From positions 24,752,517 through 24,816,516 of the forward strand of contig AP025057.1 in NCBI GenBank assembly GCA_036186865.1: a stretch of 64,000 nucleotides of DNA. The letters are read 5' to 3'. Source of the stretch: Eustoma russellianum (Eukaryota; Streptophyta; Magnoliopsida; Gentianales; Gentianaceae). The notes under the pieces were generated by a model. It was given only the letters and a program-made list of their open reading frames with translations. It was not told the origin of the DNA and did no database searches. Position numbers and translations under genes: made by a program. Shown here one piece after another: positions 21,621 through 33,300 of the stretch. Within the stretch, counting starts at the first letter, position 1; every line of letters starts with the position of its first letter.

Positions 21621-23573
21621 ACGCAAATACATATGTATATATGATGAATATGTTAAGTTATGAAAATAAGTTAAGTATGTAAATTATGTATTAAGTTATG
21701 AAAAGTATGAAACATAAATAGGCCATATTTATGTGTGTAAATATAAGACTATTAACTTTTACAATGTATGTACATGATATGTTACATGTTATGTATACTG
21801 ACATAATAGGTTATGATAAGATGTAAGTTATGAAATCTTAAGATGAAATGTTAAGATAATTAGAAAATTCATGTTGTAGGCAATTAAGTTATGAATTATG
21901 ATATGCATGTATGAATAGATGTATCAATTTATTGTGAGATGATAATTAAGAAAAATGGGCTGTTTTGATGTTATGGCCGAATGGCCAATATTGGGTGATG
22001 AAAATAGTATTTGTTTAAGTTGTGATGTGTAGAAGGAAAATAAGTATTTGATGATGCTATAAAATGTAGAAGAACCAAAAGTATCCTCATATGTTTGTCT
22101 CATGTTGCATGAAAACAAGATTTGCAAAGTTATGTTGTCACATCTCATGTTTTTAAAAGTTCATATGCATAGGAATAATAAACACGAGACGAATGATTCC
22201 GATGAGACACGATATGTTATGTTATGTTCATGATCATGATTATGTTATGTTATGTTGAAGCGCTGTCCTGACATCGGGACCGGAGTGGTAGATGTCAGGG
22301 GCCCATGTTTACGTTATGGCTGAGTGTAACACCGGGTCTGGGACACGGGATCTCAGTCATAGTGCGTCACCGTTAGCACATGTGCCTATGATTCATGATG
22401 TTATGTCGCACATGTACTATATGGGGAATCATTCGGTATGTCGTGCGTTATTATTCTTATGAAAAGTGCTATAGCCAATGATGTAAATGTTATGTCTGCA
22501 TGTTATGAAAAAGTCATGTTATGCAAGTTATGAATATGTCATGTTATGCAAATTATGAAAATCATGTCATGATTATGAAAAGTCATGTTTACGAAAAGTC
22601 ATTTTATGAAAAGTCATGTTTTATGCATCACGTCATGACCATGTTACCTTAGAGTTTTGATTAAGAATTCTATAAGTATATGACAGCACTACAATGGACA
22701 AGGTAGTGTTAAGTATGACAATGTAGTACATGTAAGGTATGCGAAGATGGTATAAGTTATGGATTAGAAGTTAAGTATGGATATAGTATGATGTTACGGA
22801 TTAAGCAGAATGAGATGTTTTTATGCTATGTATGCTCTGAAATCTTTCTAATTTATCTGCTTTCAGTTACAGCAGTTTACAGATATGATATCATACTTTA
22901 CTTGTTAGAAAGGAGACGTGCTTATTATATTCAAAATTTATGGTTATTATGATTTGTCACCCCGTCTCCCCATGTATGATCCACATGTCGTATCTGGTAA
23001 GACTACTTGCTGAGCGATTAAAAGTCGGTGGCTATCGCTCATACTTGCCTCATTTATAATTTTCCAGATAACAGGTATCAATATACAAGTTCGTTGAAGA
23101 CATGCTAGATAGACCTTTGGTAACGAAGAGCATACTGAGAGATTATTTCGAAGGCATCAAGTTCGGATTATGATGTATGATATATGATTTCAGTATTCTG
23201 TATATGATGATTGTACAGTTTATGATGCAGTACAGTGCATGTCGATGAAGATTTGTTTATGTTATGTTGCTTCCGCTTATCGATTCATTATTCATGTCGA
23301 CATGTACATGTATAGTATCGACGCTTTGTACTCTATGGAGTAGAGTACGGCGGGTGCACTGAGCCGGAACCCTGGTTTCGGGCGGGGCGCTACATTATAC
23401 ATATACTTTTTACACATATTAAGACATATAATCTTGTAAGTATTCAGTTACATGTGTGTTTCTTGATTTGCATGAACTCTTGATATGTTTAGTCATGAGT
23501 ATCATGTAAATTTTTTTGGTATTTAATTAATGAATGTATAATGGATTCACATAAAACTTTTGTTTACATTTTT

Positions 23574-23791
23574 CTACTTAAAGATTGAGGTCGGGTCTTG
23601 GAGCAACTGGTGAGATTATTGGTTTATGACCATAAGGTTACGGGTTCAAACCGCCCAAATAGCTTCTTGCACAAAAAAGTGTAGGGTAAGTCTGCGTACA
23701 TCAGATCGAAAAGCGATTCGGTCCATTCCCAAACCCTGTGCAAACGTGAACGCCTAGTATACCGAGAATGAATTTTTTAGTTTAAGATTAA
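23574..23791 (+). mobile_element. Au-like tRNA-derived SINE, copy 2
   Basis: Body about 23588-23766: GTCTTGGAGCAACTGGTGAG (A-box region), GGGTTCAAAC (B box, 23642-23651), then CTTCTTGCACAAAAAAGTGTAGGGTAAGTCTGCGTACA and CCATTCCCAAACCCTGTGCA. It shares order and several blocks with copy 1. Flanks TACTTAAAGATTGA (23574-23587) and TAGTTTAAGATTAA (23778-23791) are a probable decayed target duplication. Confidence 0.78.
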
Positions 23792-24481
23792 TACGTCTTT
23801 TCCGATTTGTTGCTTCTTTTGCAAATTATATAGAGTTTGGTCATGAGGGTTTGTATCCAACTTTTAGAGATAATGTGAATACATAGCTTCTTCTTTCGGG
23901 CGACCTCTTTGAGATTTTCATTTATTGTTAAGCCTGGTTATTTAATGTTTCTGCAAATTTTTATTTTGGAATATTATCTTGTACAACATTAGCCTATGTC
24001 AATGAACAACAACAATGTGAAGAATGGTTATTAACTCATTTATTACACGGGGATGTACACAAAACATCATCATGGTATAAAAATTTATTTTACTATGGAA
24101 AGCATGATATAAAAATTTATTTTACTACGGAAATTTAATATATTTAGTCTTAATTTTCCACTCAACGTGCCATCTAAATTAGGTTTCAAAGAATGTGTGA
24201 CATGTCACTTTGACATAAGACACAGGTTAGGTCAACCTATAATGATTTGCCAAACTGTTTCAATTTTTTTCTTTGTCGTTTTTTCCCCTAATATCTTTCA
24301 GTTTAAGTTCGGTAGACACAATAGGTTCGCAGGATTCCTTACTGTAAGATTATTTAACATTTAAATGTGAATAAGTTTAAGGTCTATTAATCATGTTTAA
24401 GTGCAAAAGGGCATAAAATATCATATGTATTTTCTATCAAGAATGTCCCTTGCATGTTTCAGCAAAATAAATATTAATACA
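23792..24481. other. intergenic sequence, nothing recognised
   Basis: AT-rich, with a short local duplication of AAAAATTTATTTTACTA near 24078-24130. The only open frame (24167-24364) has no recognisable motif. Confidence 0.6.
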
Positions 24482-24965
24482 CACCACAAAAAGAATTTCG
24501 ATTAGCGACGAAAAATTCACCGACGAAACAAGGTACGTCGGTATTTCGTCGTTAATTTGCGACGCAATAGCGATAAACACAGTTTCGTCGTTAATTGCGA
24601 CGAAACTACGATGAAATACATTGTCGCTAACAAAAAAGTAGTCAGGTTAATCATTTCGTTACAATTTCGTCGGTATTTTGTCGGTGCTTCGTCGCTAATT
24701 TGTGTCTTTTGTTTGTCGCTATTTAGTTTGTAGCGTTTCGTCGCTATATCGTCGCTAATGTGTCGCTAAAATTCCAGAAACATAAATACGGATAAACAAG
24801 GAAATAAATTCGTCGGTTAGAAGGTTCTCGGCGTTATATTAAGTTTCGTCGGTATATCGTCGGTATTTAGTCGATGAATTAGTCGTCGCAAATGTTTCGT
24901 TTTACTTTTCGTTCGTATTTTATATATTCCGATTCGTCGTTGTGACGTCGCAGATTCGTCGAGGA
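24482..24965. repeat. left subterminal repeat array of CACTA-1
   Basis: Many copies of GCGACGAA, TCGTCGCTA and TCGTCGGT in both orientations, the expected binding sites for the element-encoded TNPA/TNP1-type protein by analogy with En/Spm. A second cluster is at 25505-25690 and the right-end cluster at 27362-27660. Confidence 0.8.
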
Positions 24966-25098
24966 TTAAACACATGTGTGAATTAAGAAAAAAGAAAGCG
25001 ATGATTGGAAAAAAAATTTATTCATTTAGAAATAAAAATTTACATTATAAAGACGAAAAATTAAAAAAAAATCTAAAAAAGAAGCGGAGAGGGGCCGT

Positions 25099-25430
25099 TC
25101 ACTCTTCGTCATCGAAAGAAAGAGTGGCCGCCATATTCTCCACGAACTCTTTGAGGAGGCACTTCAGGTTGTAATATCTGGCTTTCAACTTGCGCAGCCT
25201 TCTGTTCACGCTGTGCAGTTGCCTCGACTGCTGCTGCATGTTTGCTATAAGCATACGGTAGTTGATCTGCGGTTCCGGTATTTCTTGTTGAGGATCCTCT
25301 GGCTGCATTGGGCCATGCACATATATTGAATCCTCCCGCTCAACCGATGGTTGTGGTTGAGGAGGAGGCCGTTGTGGAGGTGCAATGTTTGCCCCTTCAC
25401 GCCTTGGGGTTATCTATAACGACGGGACAT
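25099..25430 (-). pseudogene. small antisense ORF of CACTA-1 (unknown function), N-terminus frameshifted
   Basis: Homologous to 29062-29391 of CACTA-2. ATG at 25430-25428 gives MSRRYR then a stop, because one base is missing relative to CACTA-2. After that shift the shared frame reads APPQ.PPPQP, then INYRMLIANM, QQSRQLHSVNRRLRKLK, ARYYNLKCLLKEFVEN and the end SFDDEE (stop at 25099). The 73 C-terminal codons are still open from an internal ATG at 25320. Basic helix with heptad leucines, acidic tail; function not recognised. Confidence 0.6.
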
Positions 25431-25492
25431 ACTTTGTAGTTTGTTTAGGAAGTTTTATAACTTTGTTTATGTGTAATATACGGCTGTGGGGT

Positions 25493-25500
25493 TATAAATA
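25493..25500 (+). promoter_or_regulatory. TATA-like motif in CACTA-1 5' region
   Basis: TATAAATA within GGTTATAAATAGGTAAATTTAG, conserved at 29443-29450 in CACTA-2. Confidence 0.4.
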
Positions 25501-25722
25501 GGTAAATTTAGCGACGAATATGCGACGAATTTTTCGACCGTTAATCAAGATGGGAATATGTGCGGGCGTGACACTTCGTTTGAACAAGCGACGCACTAGC
25601 GACGACTTAGCGACATAAGGTCATCGTACGTTGTACCCATCGGGCATTGTGTAGACACGGCCGTTGGGTGAATAGCGATGCCGTAGCGACATTTTCATTT
25701 TTCCTCCGTATAATAATTGCAG

Positions 25723-27052
25723 AAGGCGTACAGCTGGCCAGCCGACATCGCCCACGACGTGGAGCAGGCCTGGCGCCAGAGGGCCACCAAACGTTACAAG
25801 GAATTCGTCAACTCACTCAAGACCAAGTGGGAGCGTGACCCCATTTCTGCGAGGCCTCCCTACGTATCCGAGGCCACCTGGGCGGGGTGGATAGAAGGGT
25901 GGATGGACCCTGCTAACCAAGCCCGCAGCATCCGGAACGCGGCGAACCGGCGCAGCGGCAATCTACAGGCCCCAGCACCTGCCACAGACTCAGGTGGTTC
26001 GGTTTCTCACGCCACCACGATGCGTGCTATGGTAAGTATTTTAATATTGGATTATTTAGATTCATTGATTTCATTGGATTATTTAGATTCATTGACTTAA
26101 GTGGATTATTTAGATTCATTGATTTCTTATGTTCCGCTGTTGTTTTTTTTGGTATTCGTATATGGTTAATCTAAGTAGTATATGTGTTCATTTGCCTTTT
26201 TCTTTTTATTTTTGATTTGACTTTGGAGAGGCCTTTAAAGCCGGGATACCTCCGATAAACGAATAGGTCATGCCGAAATTTTTAAAATTCTGGATTTCAC
26301 TAACATATTTTATTTCATTCTTTCAGCACGCGGAGATGGGGGAGTGGCCAGCCTCCTACGATCTCTTCTACAAGACGCATCGGAAGAAAGCCTCCGACGT
26401 GACGGAGGACTGGATTACGGTGAAGGCCCGCGACATCGGTGTAAGTAGTCTACGATATCATTTGTTTTTTCCTTAGTTTATTTTATTTCTAAACCCGAAA
26501 CCCTAACAATTCTTATTCTCATTTCAGGACGAGTACAACAGATTACTGGCAGAGGGAGGAGAAGAGGCCGACAAGAACCGTGCTTATTGGGATGCGGTTC
26601 GGACCATCGGCCCTCAGAATAAGAAGAAGAGGGAGGTGTACGAGGTTGGATCAGCAGCGCCGCGATTCTTCCCCGAAGTTCTGCATCCAGGTGCTTCCTC
26701 CGAGGCCAGCACCTCCGAGCCTTCTGCGACGCCAGAGGATATTTCGCGCCTGGACGCAGATCATGTGGCGCTGCAGCATGAGATGGATACCATCAGGGCG
26801 CAGCATGAGGAGAGTGTACAGGCACTGCGGTCGCAGCTCACTCAGACCCAGCAGGCGCTGCAGTAGTCGCTTCAGCAGGTGCTTCAGCAGGCGCAGCAGG
26901 AGATGAAGCAGGCGCAGCAGGAGACGAAGCAGGAAATCTCACAGCTATCGCAGATCTTCCTCTCTTTCCTTTCCAGCTCCTCGCAGCCTCATCCTCGCCC
27001 TCAGGATGGTCAGCCTTCTCCGCATGATCCCCCTCCAACTTCCTCTGCATAA
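25723..27052 (+). pseudogene. CACTA second gene remnant (TNP1/Transposase_24-like), exons 4-6 only
   Basis: Matches the last three exons of the gene in CACTA-2: 25723-26031 (KAYSWPADIAHDVEQAW, KRYKEF, WAGWIEGWMDP), 26327-26440 (EMGEWPASYDLFYKTHRKK) and 26528-27052 (DEYNRLLAEGGEEADKNRAY, then REVYEVGSAAPRFFPEV, then Gln-rich coiled coil). GT donors and AG acceptors are in place (CAG at 26525-26527). A TAG at 26864-26866 cuts the Gln-rich C-terminus. Upstream exons and promoter are deleted, since the left end joins directly at about 25690. In En/Spm elements this class of protein binds subterminal repeats and assists transposase. Confidence 0.8.
26225..26290. repeat. intronic repeat block, CACTA-1 copy
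   Basis: GGAGAGGCCTTTAAAGCCGG, then CTCCGATAAACGAATAGGTC and ATGCCGAAATTTTTAAAATTC, shortly before the exon 5 acceptor. The same block is at 41837-41902 and 43143-43209. Confidence 0.85.
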
Positions 27053-27689
27053 TATTTCATTTTTTGATTTTTCTTACTGACTATTTCATTTATTGTATTG
27101 ACATATTCTTTGTTCTTTTATATTTTATCTGACATTTATACGGATTCCATTTCATTTGTGTTGTTTAATTATACGAATTTCAATACGCAAATACCGTATT
27201 TCTGTATAATATTCGTAAAAATGATTTTATATACAAAATAAAATATATTATAAAAATTAAATAATAATAAAAACTATTTAATTAATAATATATTGATATT
27301 ATTAATAAATTATAAATATTTAATATTTAATATTAATTTAATATTTAATATTAATTTAAATAATGGCGACGAACCTGCGACAAAACATAAATGCCGCAGA
27401 CCGGGCATATAAAAAAATCAAAAAATTTAAAATAGTGACGAAAAAGATATACCGACGAACCGACGACGGAAAAAACAGGTCGCATACCTGACAGTTTTAC
27501 GTCGCAATTTTATGACGAACCGCCGACGACCTTGATCTCGTCGCAATATAACGATGCCGTACCGACGAAAATCACTTTGCGGCAAGCAGCGACATACATA
27601 TTTCGTCGCCATTTCGTCGCTATATACCATTAGCGACGAAATGGCGACGAAATATGTTTGTCGCTATATGCCTTTTTTTTGTGGTGAGA

Positions 27690-28503
27690 GAACTTGATTT
27701 TGAATAATAAATCCATACTTTCGCTAACCCTTTGGAATATATATATAAAATTTAAGGTAGAAGATAATTTTGGTAATAAAAAGCCTAAGCAAAAGTAGAT
27801 AAGTAATTTATTTACCAGGACATAACTTAAACAGGGTACATGATGACCATAACGCCAAAAGAGAACTTCTTTAGGCAGTTTCTTCCCGCATGCTTAATTT
27901 TGAGATCACATAATTGCTTCACATGATAAGCATTGATACCAGATTTCTAACAACTTACTAATTTACATGTCAAAAAATAATATTAGCTGTTACAGTAATG
28001 TTATTCAGCCGAAGGTCTAGATATTAACTTTAGCAGCAAGAACGTGGAACACAATAGTATATTTAATGTAAACCTTTGAAATAAAGAATAATTTTTGGCT
28101 TACAAAACTGCAAAAGAACCTAGAAAAAGATGCTTCCATATATTTTGGTCACGATATTTGTTTCATTGCATGTTATAATAATGATATTCGCTCGACCAAA
28201 GTAAATTCACTTTGGATCATGATTGAAGTTGCAATTTCCCTTAATGACATCTGAAGTTCTCTTATGACTCAAAGCAAAACATAATGCCGGCAACGTTTCA
28301 TAAGATACAGTTTTTGTCCAAACATCCACGTTATATATGAAACATATAAAATAGGGTAAATTACTTCCAAATACATATACTTGGAGTAAAGTTATTCCGA
28401 ACCCAAGCGATGAAATTAATTTGTCTTTTGTCGTTTTTTTTCAAAAAAATTCCTCCAACAACACAGGAGATATAAAACAAGACAAATGCATAAGGTATGC
28501 ACC
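27690..28503. other. intergenic sequence between the two CACTA elements, nothing recognised
   Basis: About 0.8 kb of AT-rich sequence without open frames, repeats or motifs I can name. Confidence 0.6.
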
Positions 28504-28506
28504 ATA

Positions 28507-28930
28507 CACCACAAAAAGAATTTCATTTACCGACGAAAAATTCACCGACGAACCACGGTTCGTCGGTTTTGCGTCGGTACTTTGCGACGCATTTATGATA
28601 CACTCATTTTCGTCGTTAATTGCGACGAAAATACGATGACAAGCATTGTCGCTAACAAAAAAGTAGTCAGGTTTTCAATTTCGTCGGTGTTTTGTCGGTG
28701 GTTCGTCACTATTCTGTGTGTTTTATTCGTCGCTATGTAGTTTGTAGCGTTACGTCGCTATATCGTCGCTATTGTGTCGCTAAGTTTCCAGAACACGGAT
28801 AAAAAAAATTCGTCGGTGAGTAGGTTCTTGGCGTTGTGTATCGTCGGTTTTTTTGTCGATGAAACCCGCGTGTCGCAAATGTTTTGTTTTACTTTTCGTT
28901 CGTATTCCGATTTGTCAGATTCGTCGAGGA
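28507..28930. repeat. left subterminal repeat array of CACTA-2
   Basis: Dense CCGACGAA, GCGACGAA, TCGTCGGT and TCGTCGCTA motifs in both orientations. A longer cluster continues at 29455-30185, mostly TAGCGACG and GTCGCTA. Confidence 0.8.
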
Positions 28931-29061
28931 TTAAACACGTGTATTAATTAAGGAAAAAGAAAGCGGTGATTGGAAAAAAATATTAATTTAATAATAAAAA
29001 TTTACATTATGAAACGAAAAATTAAAAAAAGAAATCTAAAAGAGAGGCGCAGAGGGGCCGT

Positions 29062-29391
29062 TCACTCTTCGTCATCGGAAGAAAGAGTGGCCGCCACATT
29101 CTCTGCGAACTCTGTGAGGAGGCGCTTCAGCTTGTAATATCTGAATTTCAACTTCCGCAGCCTTCTAGTCATGCTGTGGAGTTGCCTCGACTGATGTTCC
29201 ATGTTTGATATCAGCATACGGTAGTCGATATCCTGTTCCGGCATTTGTTCTTGAGCATCCTCTCACGGTAGTAGGCCATACACAGATATGGAACCCTCCC
29301 GCTCAACCGATGGTTGGGGAGGAGGCCCTTGTGGCGGGGCACTGTTTGCCCCTCCACCACGCCTTGGGGTTCTTCTAAAACGACGCGACAT
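29062..29391 (-). CDS. small antisense ORF in CACTA-2 (about 109 codons, unknown, one in-frame stop)
   Basis: Minus-strand ATG at 29391-29389 gives MSRRFRRTPRRGGGANSAPP, then QGPPPQPSVEREGSISVYG, a TGA at about codon 43, then EQMPEQDIDYRMLISNM, EHQSRQLHSMTRRLRKLK, FRYYKLKRLLTEFAEN and VAATLSSDDEE (stop at 29064-29062). Basic Arg-rich start, Pro-rich linker, basic amphipathic helix and acidic end suggest a nucleic-acid or protein-binding factor, but I do not recognise the family. It runs opposite to the transposase. The homologous ORF in CACTA-1 is conserved in frame from YRMLI to the stop, supporting a real coding region. The TGA may be a mutation; 60 codons remain open from an internal ATG at 29244. 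Confidence 0.55.
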
Positions 29392-29442
29392 ATTGTGATG
29401 TTTTATAGCTTTGTATGTGTGTATATGTGCGGATGTTTGGGG

Positions 29443-29450
29443 TATAAATA
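29443..29450 (+). promoter_or_regulatory. conserved TATA-like motif upstream of the transposase gene
   Basis: TATAAATA in GGGGTATAAATAGGTAAATT, kept in CACTA-1 at 25493-25500. It points toward the transposase gene, whose ATG is about 920 bases downstream, so a long leader or leader intron would be needed. Confidence 0.4.
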
Positions 29451-30373
29451 GGTAAATTTAGCGACGCTATAGCGACGAACTTGCGACGAATTTTTCGACC
29501 GTTAACCAAGATGGGAATATGTGCGGGTGTGACGCTTCGTGCGAATTAGCGACGTAATGTGTGCGGGCATGACGGTTCGTTCAAATTACCGACGCATTAG
29601 CGACGAATTAGCGACATAAACATGTTGGAGAGTGACGAATAGCGATGCATTAGCGACACCGTAGCGACGAAACGCGTCGAATGGTGTAAAGAGACGTCGT
29701 GCGTCGCTATTTCATCGGTAAATCATCGCTAAATTCGTTGATAATATCAGATCAGCTGATGAAGATAATATCGTACGTTGTAACTGTTGTGAACTGAACG
29801 GACACTGCGGAATAGCGACGCTGTAGCGACGAAACTTGGGAACTAAACAGACACTGCGGAATAGCGACGTATTAGCGACGCTGTAGCGACGAAATGCGTC
29901 GAATGGTGTGAAGAGACGTCTTGCGTCGCTAGTTTGTCGGTAAAGCATCGCTAAATTCGTGGGCGTCGCTGAGCGTCGCTAAGTCGTCGGTATTTGTGTT
30001 TCTTTGTCGTCGCTTAGCGTCGCTAAATCGTCAGTGTTTGTGTTTGTTTGTTTCCGTGATTTGTGTTTCTTGGTCGTCGCTGAACGTCGCTAAGTCGTCG
30101 GTATTTGAGTTTGTTTGTTTCCAGGATTCGTGTTTCTTGGTCGTCGCTTAGCGTCGCTATATCGTCGCTAATACGTCGGTAATATTGCAGGCTGAGAACC
30201 ATAAAACGCAACTTTCTTCTTCCACTCTTCTCCCATTCTTCTCCCATTTCAAACACATAAATCATCACTTTTCAACGAAAATATAGAAGGAAGAAATCTT
30301 ATTGTATGGAATTTTGATGTTTTCCACCACCGAGAAAAGATAGTTGTTGTTATTTTGAAGGTATAGCGAGAAA

Positions 30374-33300
30374 ATGGATCCGAGGAGGAGCGATAGAAAG
30401 TGGATGTACGAGAGAGTAAACAACGGGGAGTGGAGTTTTAGATTTCTTGAAGGTCTCGAAGAATTTATGGATTTTGCGACGAGTAATGAAAATGGAACGC
30501 AGATTAGATGTCCGTGTAAGAAATGCAAGAACCGTAAATATATGCATCCGGCTGACGTGAGGGTTCACTTATTGAAACAAGGTTTCGTGCACAATTACCA
30601 TATATGGTACTGCCACGGCGAATATGAGGGGGCGTCTACATCTGCAACTGTACACGTCGAAGGGGGACCCGGTCAGGTCGATGCCGAAGAAATTGGCGAG
30701 GGATCTCGCAACCCATACATGCAGATGGTGCAAGACGCAGCCGCCGGTGCATTTACGGGAGAGCAGTACTTACAAATGCAGGATCCGGATGAACAGCCGC
30801 GTGTATTCGTGGAGGAAGATCCAAACCCTCAGGCGAGACAGTTTTTTGAGATGCTGAACGCCGCCAACACGCCGCTGTATCCCGGTTGCGGTAGTCACAC
30901 ACAGATGTCCATGATTGGTTGGATGACAAGCATGAAGACAGAGCACCGCATGATGGAGAGATTGTACGATGGGATGTGTCAGCTGATGAGGGAATCTCTT
31001 CCCGAAGGGAACACAATGGTCGACAGTTTTTATTCGACGAAGAAACAGCTACAGGCGCTGGGACTGCCGGTTCAAAAGATCGATTGTTGTTCAGAGGGGT
31101 GCATCATATACTGGGGCATCGACGAGGATAAAGACAAGTGCAGGGTCTGTGGGACACGCAGGTGGAGAACGAACAAAACAAACCGGAACGTGCCAAGAAA
31201 GCAATTCTACTATTTACCTCTCGCCCCTAGACTGCAGAGGCTCTACGCATCCGGTGCCACAGCTAGCCAGATGAGGTGGCACGCGGAGCACTACATGAAA
31301 GACGGTGAGATGTGCCATCCATCTGACGGCGAAGCTTGGAGGACGTTCGATGCGACACATCTAGGTTTTTTGTCGGAGACAAGGAACGTTAGGTTGGGGT
31401 TATGCACCGACGGGTTCAACCCGTTTGGACAGTCAGGAGAGCAGTATTCGTCGTGGCCTGTAATCGTGACGCCGTACAATCTACCACCTTGGATGTGCAT
31501 GAAGAAGTCGTACATGTTCTTGACTATGATCGCACCGGGGCCTAGGAATCCGAAACAGAAGATCGACCTATACTTGCAGCCATTGATACATGAGCTGAAG
31601 TGGTTGTGGAAGTTGGGTGTGGAGACGTTCGATGTATCGACCAAACAAAACTTCCAGCTACACGCTGCGCTGATGTGGACCATCAGCGACTTCCCGGCTT
31701 ATTCTATGTTGTCGGGGTGGAGCACAGCGGGGAAATACGCTTGCCCTTGCTGCATGAAGCAAGCGAAGACGATGTCCTTGAAACATGGACGTAAGATTTG
31801 CTGGTTCGACAGCCATTGGAAGTTCCTACCCAGACGTCATTTGTACAGAAAGAACGTGACGTCGTTCATGCCTGGCATCGTCGAGAAGGACATGAAGCCC
31901 GAGCTTCTCACGGGTGCGGAGGTGTTGGAGGAGATAGACAGTTGTGGATTCGTGGGGGTCGCTGATGATCCGGACGGCAGCCACAACGCAGACCTGGCCC
32001 GTTACTGTATCGGGTGGAAGAAGAGAAGCATATTCTGGGAGCTTCCGTATTGGAAGAGCAATATGATCCGACACAACCTGGATGTCATGCACATTGAGAA
32101 GAACGTGTTTGACCACATTTTCAATACGGTGCTGAATGTGCCTGGAAAAACGAAAGACAATTTGAAGGCACGACTTGATATGCGCGACCTCAATATGCGA
32201 CCGGAGCTGCATCCCATTGGCACATCCTACATGCCGAAGTCCTTATACACGCTGAATACGGAGCAGGTCAGTGCATTGTTAGCGTGGCTGGGGACGGCTA
32301 GATTTCCTGACGGCCATGTTTCGAACCTGTCTAAGAACATCGACGTGAATAAACGCGGTTTGCACGGGATGAAGAGCCACGACTGTCACGTGTTCATGCA
32401 ACGGTTGATGCCCATTGCATTCCGCGAGCTGCTTCCAACCAATGTATGGGAAGCACTTACCGAGATGAGTCTGTTCTTCAGATGTCTTACATCCACGAGA
32501 CTCAGGGCGAATGATATGTCAAGGCTGGAGGGCGAAATCCCATTGATCATTTGCAAGATGGAAACTGTATTCCCTTCGGCCTTCTTTGATTCAATGGAAT
32601 ACCTGCCAGTTCATCTACCATACGAGGCATGCGTTGGTGGTCCTGTTCAGTACAGGTGGATGTATCCGTTCGAGAGGTACTCTTATTTATTACGTGACAT
32701 TCTTATGTGTCTAAGCGCAAGCATTTGAACAGATATTCCCTATATGAACAGATATCTCAGGCATTTGAAGCTGAACATCAAGAACAAGGCGAAAGTCGAG
32801 GCCTCGATGTGCAATGCCTACGTGACGGAGGAAGCCTCGACCTTCGTGTCTCATTACTTCGATCCAGATGTCCCGTCGAGGTGCAGAGATGTTTCCCAGA
32901 ACGACGACGGCATTTCCAGATCCGGTGTCCTCCCGATATTCACACATCCGATCAGATTTCACAGACAGGGAAAGGAAATGATATTGGGGGACAGCGAGCT
33001 GAAGATTGCTCATTCTTATGTTCTGCGCAACTGCCGTCAAGTCGATCGTTTCCAGAGGTATAAACGATATCCAATTTTAATTTGTAAATACCTTGCGCTA
33101 CTATATCCATTGTATTACAAAGATATACAGGGTACTCATTCGTAATTTGCTTCAGCTTGTTCGTTGATTTATTGCAACACCGTTCACCGGGTATATCGAG
33201 CGACGCAATAAACAATGAGTTAGATGCCAAGTTTGCTGATTGGTTCAGGTGGCATGTAAGTTTACATATTTGCCGGTTACGTGTACGTCATGAGATACGC

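Larger units (their letters stand above)
19191..23394 (+). mobile_element. Solo LTR F of a Ty3/gypsy element (4,204 bp, contains a 10-N gap)
   Basis: Starts TGTTGCGACCCGAG and ends GGGCGGGGCGCTACA, flanked by perfect TTATA duplications (19186-19190 and 23395-23399). There is no internal domain, primer site or polypurine tract, so it is a solo LTR from LTR-LTR recombination. The last 50 bases match LTR B, showing a related family. A C/T-rich open frame at 19532-20125 is low-complexity and not considered a gene. 20580-21640 is AT-rich with tandem repeats; 22250-23394 holds the conserved 3' part with CCTGACATCGGGACCGG. Confidence 0.85.
24482..27686 (+). mobile_element. CACTA-1: non-autonomous En/Spm-type DNA transposon (3.2 kb)
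   Basis: Terminal inverted repeats CACCACAAAAAG (24482) and CTTTTTTTTGTGGTG (ending 27686), the CACTA motif with a C for T. Flanks ACA and AGA are an imperfect 3-bp target duplication. Both ends are packed with GCGACGAA and CGTCGCTA subterminal motifs. The left 1.2 kb matches the left end of CACTA-2 and the right 2 kb matches its right end, joined near 25690. The transposase gene and the first part of the second gene are absent. It could move only with transposase in trans. Confidence 0.88.

Noticed and set aside
24482..24965. Regular GCGACGAA repeats that might suggest a CRISPR-like or satellite array
   Set aside because: Spacing is irregular, both orientations occur, and they lie at transposon ends; they are CACTA subterminal repeats.
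26580..26906. Arg/Ser-rich plus-strand frame in CACTA-1
   Set aside because: Alternate frame of exon 6 of the second CACTA gene.
30265..32223. Several 70-130 codon minus-strand frames opposite the transposase gene
   Set aside because: Shadow frames of the GC-richer transposase coding sequence, with no motifs.
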